Shown: positions 33,061 to 43,022 of the stretch, one piece after another | Position numbering within the stretch: position 1 is the first letter of the stretch | How the letters are laid out: each line of letters opens with the position of its first letter | DNA from: Polytrichum commune | Taxonomy: Eukaryota; Streptophyta; Polytrichopsida; Polytrichales; Polytrichaceae | Assembly: GCA_950295325.1 (NCBI GenBank) | Contig: OX485804.1 | Location: 28,890,001 to 28,954,000 of the forward strand | DNA: 64,000 bases | Direction: 5' to 3' | Made by a program: the position numbers and the translations under genes | The notes under the pieces: generated by a model | What the model was told of the DNA's origin: nothing | Databases searched by the model: none | Seen by the model: only the letters and a program-made list of their open reading frames with translations

Positions 33061-34690
33061 ATAGACATTGGATGTGGCCAATTGGATAGTATTGCATGCA
33101 CGTATGATTGAATACATATACCCCATACACATATTGAATGCTAGAAGTGTGTGACTAACACCTAAAGCATGTCTTGACATCCTCCTAAGGATTCACAACA
33201 TATAGGCTGCTCACTTGCCCACGGCCTCTAGGTGTCCATCCGCACTGTTGAAGGGCATAGTAGGTGACCGCCCTCAACCTCTCCCACGTCTTCGGCCTCC
33301 TCTACCATGGTTGCCACGTTCCATATATAGGACTCTTTGGATCGAGCTGGAGCTCGGTGTTGGGGTCAAAATCCTTGTCTACGATTGCATCCCAAGTGTC
33401 GTCTGCCTCCTACTAGCTTTCATTATACAATGCACACGGCATACATACAAGGCGCTTGCTAGGCCGACAGAAGAAGCGACGAGGTCGGTGGTAGCTCTTG
33501 CTTTGTCATTTGGGATGTCAATTGCATTACATGATCAAAAAGATGTGCAACCAACAAACAATTATGAAAGTTAGTTTGAGGCATTGATTGCAAAGCAAAA
33601 TCAAAATGCCTATAATGGGTGTTGGCAACGCCCATCAATTAGCGTTGTTGCCATGCTCAATCCGCAATTAAGGTATGTTGTATGTCGCAAGGGACACCCT
33701 ACGTGAGGTGGCAACAGAGGTGGACAACCTTGCTGCCAACGGGGTCCACTGCCCACCTTCACATGAGAGGTGGCTAGGCATGGCCATCCATTGAGTCATA
33801 TGTGGATGACATCATTTGTCCATATCCACCCATGACCACCGGATGTGAATATTTCCATTGTCCACCTGGCATTAAGATAAGGGCAAGTGGTATTGAATGT
33901 TGGAACTCTTGGTGTGCACTTGTGACGATGCAACAAAGATGTTGAGAAATGTAGATTTAGTGTCGCAACCCTTGCTAGTGCCCCTTAAGTATCTTGACCA
34001 TTTGTCATTTCTAGCAATGTCATGAGAGCTAATCCTTCGCATTTCATCATGCAAATGATTAACTCCCCATACCGCGGAACTTTTTAGCTCATATGTTGGG
34101 TACCAACCCTACTACAGTTGCATTCGGGACTCTCCCCTTAATCGGTAACCAATGGTTAGATATGGACTTCCATCCATAAAAGTCCAATCTTTAGTTGATC
34201 ATCACGTTGCCGGAGTAACACCATAACAACCCGAATCATATTAGGCAACTATGCCCCCATATATGTTGGGCCAATGCCCGTGAAGGCCGTGCCCTTCAGC
34301 CTCAGGTGGGTTTGGCCGGCCATGCCACCTCACCCATATAAGCCTCTAGGACTTTGAGTAGGGCCCCTACCCCACCGTCAAGAAACCTTTCGTCTCTTTA
34401 CCAAAAGTTGGGGCTAAGTAGGCATTTTCCCTTAGCCGTTGGGGTTGGAAACTCCCAACAGCTTCACAACACTATAATTTCCTTGTATGATCTTTGATTC
34501 TATCAAACACCTCCTTCATCGTCATCTACATTTCACGTAAATGCCGATGTACTCCTCATTTGCCGCATTCGGGCAAGTATTGAGGAAGTTATACCTGATC
34601 AAACCTCGACAGTCTTGGGGGCCACTCCTAGGCCATTGTTGTCCCAAGGCGCTGTCCCGGGACAACCCCCTACTCAAATTGCCATATCTC
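33061..34690. other. Intergenic, no gene recognised
   Basis: Contains CCACC/GGTGG-rich imperfect inverted words around 33690-33860 that may be an old MITE. The 119-codon frame at 33215-33574 lacks a recognisable domain. Confidence 0.4.
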
Positions 34691-34699
34691 CTAGCTCAC

Positions 34700-37650
34700 A
34701 CCTTCGATTGAGGTGTTTTTTTTATCCTGGTGACTTCTAGTCTCTGTGGCGGAGAGGCGTTTCCAATGCCCGGGGCCCTCACCCACACTATGATCACTTG
34801 GGCCCTCTCACCAACGGTGCCACAAGTTCCGGGTCTCACTCGAGGGTCCTCTTTGTGCCCATGATGTTTCGGGCACTCCTTATGAAGAGGTGCGTGACAT
34901 GTAGAGAGAAGCACGAAGGTTTTGTACTTATTGGATCCTTTGAGGAATTGATACAGGCACTCTAGGTGCCATGCAAATTTGTGGGAGGCATGTGAGGAAT
35001 CCAACAACAAGGAATGGGCAACAACAAAATTTGGATTTCGAGAAAACCTTGCAAATTTGGTGGACCTTGTAATCTCCCAAGTGCTATTGCACAATTTGAA
35101 AAGGTTCCTTAAGACGTGCCCATGACAATGTTAGATATGGTGGCATTGGCGTTCCGGAGGCAAGACGCCATTCCCTCGGTTGCACAAGTGGTGGTTGGTG
35201 ATGATAGGACTATTGGAGAAGTTGACGTCAAGTAAATCATCAAGGAAGATGACATTCCATAAGGAGGTGAGGAAGAGGAGGAGGAGGCACCTCAAGGCCT
35301 TGATCACGCTTAGCAGGAGTGGGATTTCCCTCTGCACAAATACATGAACAAGGGCATTGACAAAGACGACGGAGGGGTGCCCAATCTGTTACTACAGAGC
35401 TTGCGAGAGGCAAACAAGGTGCTATTGTTCCACAACTTCCATGTGTCTTGCATGGGGATCGTTCTTGAGTTGTTGAAAACGCTAAGGCTTTTGGAGAGCC
35501 GAATGCATTGGTTGATGAGATGTTTGGAGCACTAAGTATGCAAATTCTCACACAACCTAATAGCTTGCCTACATCTACCACCACCATGGCTAACCTGCAA
35601 GAAAGTGTTTATCCTCCTCTCTTTTACTATATATTCCCGGACTTGAGGCACCCACATCCGAGCATTTTGATATCCTCATGGCGCCACTGGTCAATGAATA
35701 ATTGTTGGGACTCTTGAATCCTAGTGTTTGGACACGTTATGTTCTACTGTGGTGATGGTTTCAACTGAAAGCTCTAAACATGTATACTATGAGCGATTTT
35801 TCATGGTTGGGCCTCGTAAGTGGAGGAAAATAGTTTACGATTGTTAACATCGGCCGTGCATGGTTGCCATCTGATCATGGTTTCAGGTGGCCAATAAGTG
35901 TATTTGATTTTGTTCCTGAGGTCCAAGGCCCACCCTTGCCCATACATACCTGCAAAGAGATCTTCAAATGGGCAGTTGCAAAAGAGGCTTTCATTGCGAA
36001 TCGTGCATATACCCGGCCCTCAGCCTGCAAATTTTAGAAGAGAATCTGGAGTAAAGCAACGAAATGCTTGTACAATCGTCTGTATTGGGAGGTTAATTAG
36101 GTTGCATGTCTCTCTGGCTACTACACTTTCTCTACATATCACATTTGTGTTCGTATGTCTTGATTGTCAGCTAGGTGTTGTAATGATTCACACGAGCGGA
36201 CGGATATAGTAATGTCGAGAATGTCTCACAATTTTTTGGGGTAGCATCTTGGCATAATGCATATCAAACATAACGTGACTGACAATGTTATGCACACAAT
36301 TATGGGTACTAAGGACCCTGCAAGTGTCCTAGAGGTCATGAAAGAGGTGAAATGCCATAGATGGTTGTGGTTATAGAGTCGACCTTACTTGCCTGCAACG
36401 ACTTTTCTTAAGCCGCATGCTTTGTCTTTGGAGGAGAAAGCAAAGTATCCGGATGCCAATCAAATTGGTGAAGGTTCTGTCATGGTACGTTGTTCTATAG
36501 TGGGTAACATGAAACGCAGTAACTGGAGGCATGTATGTGGGCTAACAAGGGTTTGTTTATGAAGCAAGTACAAAGTAGCCAAAGAATCGGTGGACTCTAG
36601 ACAAACAATCCACAAATTACATGAACGTGCATGACGAAGAGGTCGGGCAAGAATTTAATATCTTCCAGACCTAACAAGTGTCCCAGATTTTCCCATGTAA
36701 CTACAAAATTGGGTGAGGGATGATGTGGCTACATGGGTTAAAATAATGGAGGGTGTGCATGCCATTGCATTTCCTCCAAGCGAGTGCATGCTCACTTACA
36801 GGTCTTGCAAAGCATTTGGGAATCATTAAGGAGTGTTTGAAGATGATTATTTAGTGGGCTTCACAACTTTTGATGTAGGCATAGTGTGTATCGTGGGACA
36901 TGAATCAAGGTGTAGTAGTGCAAATAGAAATGTGTGGGAAAGAACGTATGTCTTACGTGAAAATTTACGTGAGATAATGTAGGTGATGTATGGCAAAACT
37001 CCATCGGTATTGTTCCATGGCTCTTGGGTGCCACCAAACGAGTGTGGCAATGTGTCTATCAAACGCAATTGCTATGACTTTTGAATGGCGGACTTTCGCA
37101 AGAGGCAGCAGAGGTCCGATCAACCTTACATATTTCCTTGGCAGATAAAGCATGCTTTTTCCCACAACAATGTGCATGAGCGTGGATGAAAGGTAATATT
37201 ATGGACAAAACGTTGTTGCGCACGAGTGATGAGGGATGTAGCCATTGACCATGTTATGAGGTTGGTCCAAGACATGTGGATTTTGAAGTTGTTCAAAATG
37301 TATAAGAAACTAAAGGTGACATGGCAAGTTGGATTGGGCAAAGGGAGTTGTTGTTGCAAAATGGAAATAAAACTCCAAGGTTGAGGCGCGCATGAGAGAT
37401 GTGGCGTGGGATGGTGCATGGTCATTTGGAGTGTTGGAGAATGCCTCCGACCACTCTTGCAATGTTGATGATGAACCCTGGGTGGATTGAGCCTTGTGCG
37501 GCTGGCACCCATTTGCGTCATTGTGCATATGGCAGGCATTTTTCGGCCGTGGATGTAGTTGAATGTGTATTCAAGGCCGGTGAGGCATATATATGTAGTG
37601 GACGTTGGTGCACAACATTGTCTTGTCATAAGATATGACATAGAGTACGA
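34700..37650 (+). pseudogene. Decayed transposon coding region, possibly CACTA/En-Spm (TNP2/DUF4216-associated)
   Basis: Fragments in shifting + frames look protein-coding. About 35010-35100 gives F-R-E-N-L-A-N-L-V-D-L-V-I-S. About 36302-36370 gives G-T-K-D-P-A-S-V-L-E-V-M-K-E and W-L-W. About 36383-36440 gives P-A-T-T-F-L-K-P-H-A-L-S-L-E-E-K-A. About 36981-37240 gives P-S-V-L-F-H-G-S-W-V, then R-S-D-Q-P-Y-I-F-P-W-Q-I and a K-V-I-L-W block. The last block resembles the DUF4216 region found in plant CACTA elements (Y-x-x-x-P-x-V-L-F ... P-F-x-x-x-x-Q). Several tryptophans appear as TGA stops, as expected from C-to-T decay of methylated DNA. No CACTA termini were found, so the class is inference. 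The 171-codon minus frame at 37126-37641 is the shadow of this decayed + strand coding sequence. Confidence 0.35.
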
Positions 37651-38531
37651 GCATGGCTCATATAGGTCGTAAATTTTGGTTGTTTAACCATGTATGGAAT
37701 AGAGTTTTTCCCCTTATTGCAAAAATACACCTATGTTCTGTGCATTGAGTGGGTTCTATATTTTGACACATGTCCGTGCAATATTAGGATTCTAGGGGCA
37801 TTTAGAGTTTCTAGTAGTTTTCTTGGTATTGAACAAATCCTTGTGGTATATTACATGCATGTATGTGTGAGTGTCTTGTCTTGTCTTTTTCTTTTTCTTT
37901 TTCTTTTTTGGTTAATGAAAGTATTGGATTGTGCATGGCATTATTACTCTGAAATGTTGCTTACTTAGTTGCATGAACTTTCATGGGCCCTCACTTACTT
38001 CTCGCACTAAAATAATGGGCATTAATCACTAATATGTCATGCTTTTATAGTACGAATACACTTTCCAAAGCAAATGTGACCATGTGCAAGTACGTGAGGA
38101 ACTTTATTCCATAGGTTATGTGAAATGAATTGCTTATTCATTATGTCTCGTCCAACTAAGTGCAGTACAAGGTATACACATCAGTCCCCCTTAATTGCAA
38201 TTGCTATTACCTTATTTAGTTGCAGGGTTTGTTATTGTGGGTCTCATCTGTTGGTAGTGTGTGGTCAAACTTCTAAATCAGAGAACTACAATTGAAGAGT
38301 ATATGGCACGATTTGTTGTTAAAAACAAACACGAAAAAGAAAAAGAAATTGCTATTATGATGAGATTGGTCTTGTGCTCAAAATAAAAACACCATTGTAG
38401 GTATGTTTTGGGGCAAGGGGGTATGTAACATCAAGTGATTGTTTAAAGAGAAAGAGTTTGGAGGGTTTCAAACTCAAGATAAGTTTCTCAAACTGCTATT
38501 GTTGTTGCTATTGTTGCTATTGTTGCTATTG

Positions 38532-38532
<1 letters not shown>
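37651..38532. other. Intergenic, no gene recognised
   Basis: The 92-codon frame at 37690-37968 is hydrophobic (C-L-F-L-F-L-F-L-F, from a CTTTTT repeat) and unlikely to be a gene. Nothing else supported. Confidence 0.45.
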
Positions 38533-38567
<35 letters not shown>

Positions 38568-38583
38568 ATAATAATAATAATAA
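38533..38583. repeat. Compound (CTA)n-(TAA)n microsatellite
   Basis: About eleven CTA units followed by six TAA units. A MITE begins directly after it. Confidence 0.92.
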
Positions 38584-38982
38584 GGGTGGGTTTGCACTAG
38601 GGTTCAAGTCCAAGAAACTTGGGGTCCAAAACACCCCTCTAATGAACCTTACTTTTGGACTCAAGGTTGGACCCAAGCTTGAAGATTGGTTTCTTAACCC
38701 ATAAAGAGTAATATTTCCTTGAGTTATGATAGCCAAAATTTGATGGGAAAATGTTGCCACATTAACACAATTTCATTTCCTTATACATTGGACCCGGACC
38801 CTAGTGTAAACTTCATGGGTCCAAAATCTTGCTATCAACCAATAAGGTTGCTCAATTTTGGAGTTTCTTTGGCCTCGGACCCTAGTGTAAATTCCTTGTG
38901 TCCATAATTATGCTTTTGAGCAATAAGATTGCTTGATTTTGGAATTTCTTTGGTAGACTTGGACCCTAGTGTAAACGCACCC
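38584..38982. mobile_element. GGGTGGGTTTGCACTAGGG MITE
   Basis: 399 bp; left GGGTGGGTTTGCACTAGGG, right inverse of GGGTGCGTTTACACTAGGG, both continuing into TCCAAGTC-type sequence. Left flank TAA, right flank TTA, so a clean direct TSD cannot be claimed. Another GGACCCTAGTGTAAA word at about 38877 is an internal terminus. Confidence 0.7.
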
Positions 38983-38985
38983 TTA

Positions 38986-39575
38986 GGGCCCAAGAAACTT
39001 GGGGTCCAAATTAAAACACCCCTTAATGGGCCTTGCTTTTGGACACAACATTGGACCCACCTTGAGGTTTCATTTTGAAAATTGGGTAGAGTAATTTCTT
39101 GAGTTGGGACCAACAAAATTTGGCGGGACATGAACGCTGCTTTATTTTCTCATACTTTGGACTCAAGCCCTCGTATAAAATCCTTGGGTGCAAAATTATA
39201 CTATGAATCAATAAGACCACTCAATTTTGGATCTGTATCTGTGGTTTTGAACCCTAATGTGGGTTCACATCACGGTTTGGGTTAGAAAAATAAGGTTCAA
39301 AACACCCCTTAATGGAACTTATGTTGGACTCAAGATTGGACCTAAGCTTGTAAAATTGGTGTCTCAAACTAGGAGGAAGTATTTCTTTTAGCAAGAACTA
39401 CTGAGATTTGGTTTGGAAGTGGTGCTAGATTACCACCACTTCATTTCCTCATACTTCAAACTCAAGCCCAAGTGTAAGCTCCTTGAGTCCAAACTTTTAT
39501 TCTCAACCAATAAGATTGCTTGATTTAGGAGTTTTCTTTGATGGACTTGGACCCTACTATAAAGCCATTAGAACT
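38986..39575. repeat. Two further diverged copies of the same MITE in tandem
   Basis: The diagnostic words AACTTGGGGTCCAAA, AAAACACCCCTTAATGG and GACTTGGACCCTA recur. The first copy spans about 38986-39255 and the second about 39256-39575. Internal similarity to 38584-38982 is about 70-75% by eye. Ends are worn. Confidence 0.65.
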
Positions 39576-39609
39576 ACTCCTTCTACTAGAGGGGGAATTG
39601 GCCTACTTA

Positions 39610-39951
39610 GGGTCGGTTCACGTGGGGTCCCAAGTCCTAAGTCTCAAGTCACTTGAGGTCGATCCGTGCAATCTTAGTTGTTGAGAGCATGGAAGTTGAG
39701 ACTTACCACTTCACACGGGTCTCAAGCCCTGAATCGCAAGTATGATATGGAAGCAACACTTTTTGGAGGTGAGGCTTGGGACTCGTGTTGAAAGTTGGCT
39801 CAAGCAAAAAGCTAGACTCATCTCTCAACCCAAGTCTCGTGAATATTTTTACATAAAGCAAGCGAAACCCAACTTTAATGATAATTAGCCATATTTTAAT
39901 GGTTTTTTGAGGCTCAAAAGTTGGGACTTGGGATCCCATGTTAACTGGCCC
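39610..39951. mobile_element. GGGTCGGTTCACGTGGGGTC MITE
   Basis: 342 bp; left end GGGTCGGTTCACGTGGGGTC, inverted right end GGGCCAGTTAACATGGGATC, both followed by CCAAGTCC. Flanks TTA and TCA, consistent with a worn 3-bp TSD. Confidence 0.78.
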
Positions 39952-41265
39952 TCAACATATAATGACTTAAGAACATCCCCACCAAGATACCCAAATGCCA
40001 AACACAAATTATAATATTATATGTGTTTGGGGAGGCCGCCAACTTGGGTGGGAGTGCTCATCATGAGTCAAAGTCCACCAATAACTGGGCATGCCCCGCC
40101 ATAGTGGGAGCTTAACCAATAATATGAAGCCACCTAATGATTGACATAGGATAAAGTACTGCAAAATAATATTTATTATTAAATAAGTTTTTTGAAGGCC
40201 GGGGAGGCATGTCATGTAGGTCATTTCTGGCGGGGGTTTGTTCCCCTTGTACATGCAACGGTACACATTCTAATAGAGCAGCCATTGGTGACTCATAGTT
40301 TTTGGCAATACATGTACCTAAATACCCAAGATAGTGGTGATACTCGGGATGTTGTGTTTGATGGGGATGGTCTAAGAGGAATGCTAGTGATCTAGTAAGT
40401 AGTGATCAAGGTTACTTAAACCCTAAATCCCTAAGCATTATTCTCCTTAAAATTGGCCTCAAATCACAGTTGCTAAGAGAGATAATTTAGGACTCAATCT
40501 CTAGGTGTTTTTGAGCATCCAACCATACGGAGATGACATCGGTCATTGTATAATCTATCCCAAAAAATATCAGCCATCCACGTGGCAATGTGAATGAGAA
40601 ACTAGTACATATGTGAAGGTATTATGGGCGGGGTAGATGACTAAAAACAAACTTTTACCTTACTGACATCATCAAATGGATGACGGGATGAGACCCAATC
40701 GGGATGAGACTTTTGGCTCAAGATTTCCAACTAAATTGCAAACCTTTGAGGCTTGAATTTTATTTATTTATAGAATTATTTAAAAAAAAATTTGTTTGCA
40801 CCAAATGTGATTTTTTTGAGAGACCTTGCAATGTGTAGCACTCCATTTTACATCCAATCTTATATATATATATATATATATATATATTTAAAGTAACTTC
40901 AAAAACTCCAACTACCAATCCCAACGGTAGATATCTGAACCATCAAATAAACTAAATCCTTGCAAATTTTCATAGCTTTCCAAGTACATATGAATGTTGT
41001 TTTTCCATCTGACACATCTCCTAGTGTTTCATGAGTCCCAATTCAATAGGATTTGGACTGCTGGATGACTTTGAAAAATTCCACAAGGCTGAGGTTTGGT
41101 CCAAATGCAATGAAATTTGAGATGTTGGATGCAAAATGAAAACTCATTAATTACGACATGGATTTCACCTGCATCGAGACAGAACCCATCAAAAATTGGT
41201 CATTTTGGGTGTCTCAGAGATTTAGGGGTTAAGTTAAGATGTCGACGGGGAAGATTCAATGGCAC
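39952..41265. other. Intergenic, no gene recognised
   Basis: Holds an inverted pair GAACATCCCCACC (39972) and GGGTGGGAGTGCTC (about 40047) that may be a very short Tourist-like MITE, and a (TA)n tract at 40862-40887. Frames up to 85 codons lack domains. Confidence 0.45.
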
Positions 41266-41405
41266 ATGCTTCGTAACTATGGAATATCCGGGGATCGGCC
41301 TGCGAGGATATACCAGATCCGAATCTGGAATTTCCAGGATCCCAATCGGATATACCTGAATATACCTCGTCTCTCTCTCTTTCTTTCTCTCTGCTCTCTC
41401 TTCTC
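41266..41405 (+). promoter_or_regulatory. Candidate promoter/leader start of the HHO gene
   Basis: A pyrimidine patch CTCGTCTCTCTCTCTTTC (from about 41368) of the type seen at plant transcription starts lies just after GGATATACCTGAATATACC. Upstream are GGAATATCC (about 41280) and CCGAATCTGG (about 41318), resembling the GAATC/GAATATTC sites reported for NIGT1/HHO factors. The gene's first coding ATG is 1.6 kb downstream, so this would imply a long or spliced leader. This is inferred from composition only. Confidence 0.35.
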
Positions 41406-41865
41406 ATAGTATCATCACCATCATCGTTCATCAATTCAACCCCCACCTACATACTGCACTTGACCCACAGAATTCAGCCGGAGCAATTTCATATTGCAGC
41501 AGCAACTGCTGGAAACTGCTTCCATAATCACCACTATCATCGTGCCTATCTGGATCGCAAAACCCGACGCTTTCTTGTAGAGTCTTGTGGAGCGAGACCG
41601 CCGGTGCTCAAGATATCTATGTTGGGTTAAGTTCCTGCATGAATGCCGTTTCAGGGGTCTAGGGATGACAGAAAGGCAGCCAAGAATTAGGGGCGGAGAC
41701 TGTCACTAGAGGACGAAGAAGGTTCAGAGAAATTTTTAGAGAAATCCGCTGTGCAGACAGACAGGTTTCGGAGTAAAGTTAAGGGCGAGGAATTGCGAAG
41801 CTGGAAGGGTGCTGCATTTCTTGTTGGAAGTCCGGAGGAAGTTGGCAGAGGGTTGAAAATTATAC

Positions 41866-42411
41866 GTTGTACAGGTTTGTCAATCTTCTGGATCCCTTAT
41901 CAAGAAAATAGAAGAGAGGAGAGTGATGAGCTAAGTCAGTAAGTTAACGTTAAGTGAGTATGAGTGTCTGTCTCTGTGTGTTTGCATATGATACGGTATT
42001 ATATGGCATGGAGCCGAATACTGTTGTACAGGTTTGCCAATCTCTTGCATCCGTCATCAAGAAAAGAGAAGGGACGAGAGTGATGAGATAAGTCAGTAAG
42101 CTAAGGTTGAGTAGGTATGAGAGTGAGTGAGTGTGTGTGTGTGTGGGTGTATGTGTGTGTGTCCCCAAATATTGATGTACAGGTTTGTCAATCTTTTGGA
42201 TCCCTCAAGAGGAGAGAAGGGAAGAGAGGAGAGTGATGAGATAAGTCAGTAAGCTAAGGTTGAGTAGGTATGAGAGACTGTGTGTGTGTATGTGTGTGTG
42301 TGTCCCCGAATATTGATGTACAGGTTTGTCAATCTTTTGGATCCCCGAAGAGGAGAGAAGAGAAGAGAGGAGAGTGATGATGAGTGAATGAGGTGAGTTA
42401 AGTTAAGTAGG
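41866..42411 (+). repeat. Four tandem repeats of about 150 bp in the HHO 5' leader region
   Basis: The word TACAGGTTTGTCAATCTT (with small changes) starts at about 41868, 42024, 42176 and 42316, giving spacings of 156, 152 and 140 bp. Each unit continues with TGGATCC..., a purine-rich GAAGAGAGGAGAGTGATGA block, AAGTCAGTAAGCTAAG, GTAGGTATGAGAG and then a (GT)n tract. Every unit therefore carries a YAG-like acceptor (TGTACAG) and a donor-like GTAGGTATGAG. No long open frame. Confidence 0.85.
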
Positions 42412-42683
42412 TATGTGTGTATGCAGATGATATGGCATCGCATGGCAAAGTGATGAAGTAGGCAGTGAGTCTGTTTGTGGGCAGTATCTGTCTGTCTGTC
42501 GGTCTGACGGACGTAATTAATGAAGGGAGGCTGGCGTCGGATCCGTTGCGGGATTCGGGTGTACTTTCTTCCCCTGACGCACCCGAAAATTTCCTGACCA
42601 CCTGACCTACCCTTCCTTCTTGTCATCTATCGCCGAATCTGGGATATGCATGTTTCCTTCCTTGCTACCTTCCTCCATGCTTC

Positions 42684-42710
42684 CTTCCTTCCTTCCTTCC
42701 TTCCTTCTTC
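42684..42710. repeat. (CCTT)n tract in the HHO leader
   Basis: Short tetranucleotide run, part of a pyrimidine-rich leader stretch from about 42607 to 42720. Confidence 0.85.
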
Positions 42711-43022
42711 CTTCACTCATCATCATCATCATCGCAATGTGGAGAAAATTTATTTCCACAGCCGTGAAAGATAATCTTGCTTCATCTGTAACTCAATTTG
42801 GTCGATTCTTGGAACGCATCATGTACTCCATGGGGGGAGGAGAATGTAACTGGATGACATGACATGATGAGCTTGGCGTCATCATCTTGAGAGGTTTTGA
42901 AAGAACGGGAGAATAGCTTTTTATTTTATTTTTTACATGCGCGGGGTATGTGAGGACTGACTGACTGACGCTAGGTTTGGTTTCGGGTTCAGGAGGATCG
43001 TTTTGTAGTATATGAGGAAACC

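Noticed and set aside
37126-37641. 171-codon minus-strand frame
   Set aside because: The opposite strand has transposon-like protein blocks; this frame has no recognisable motif.
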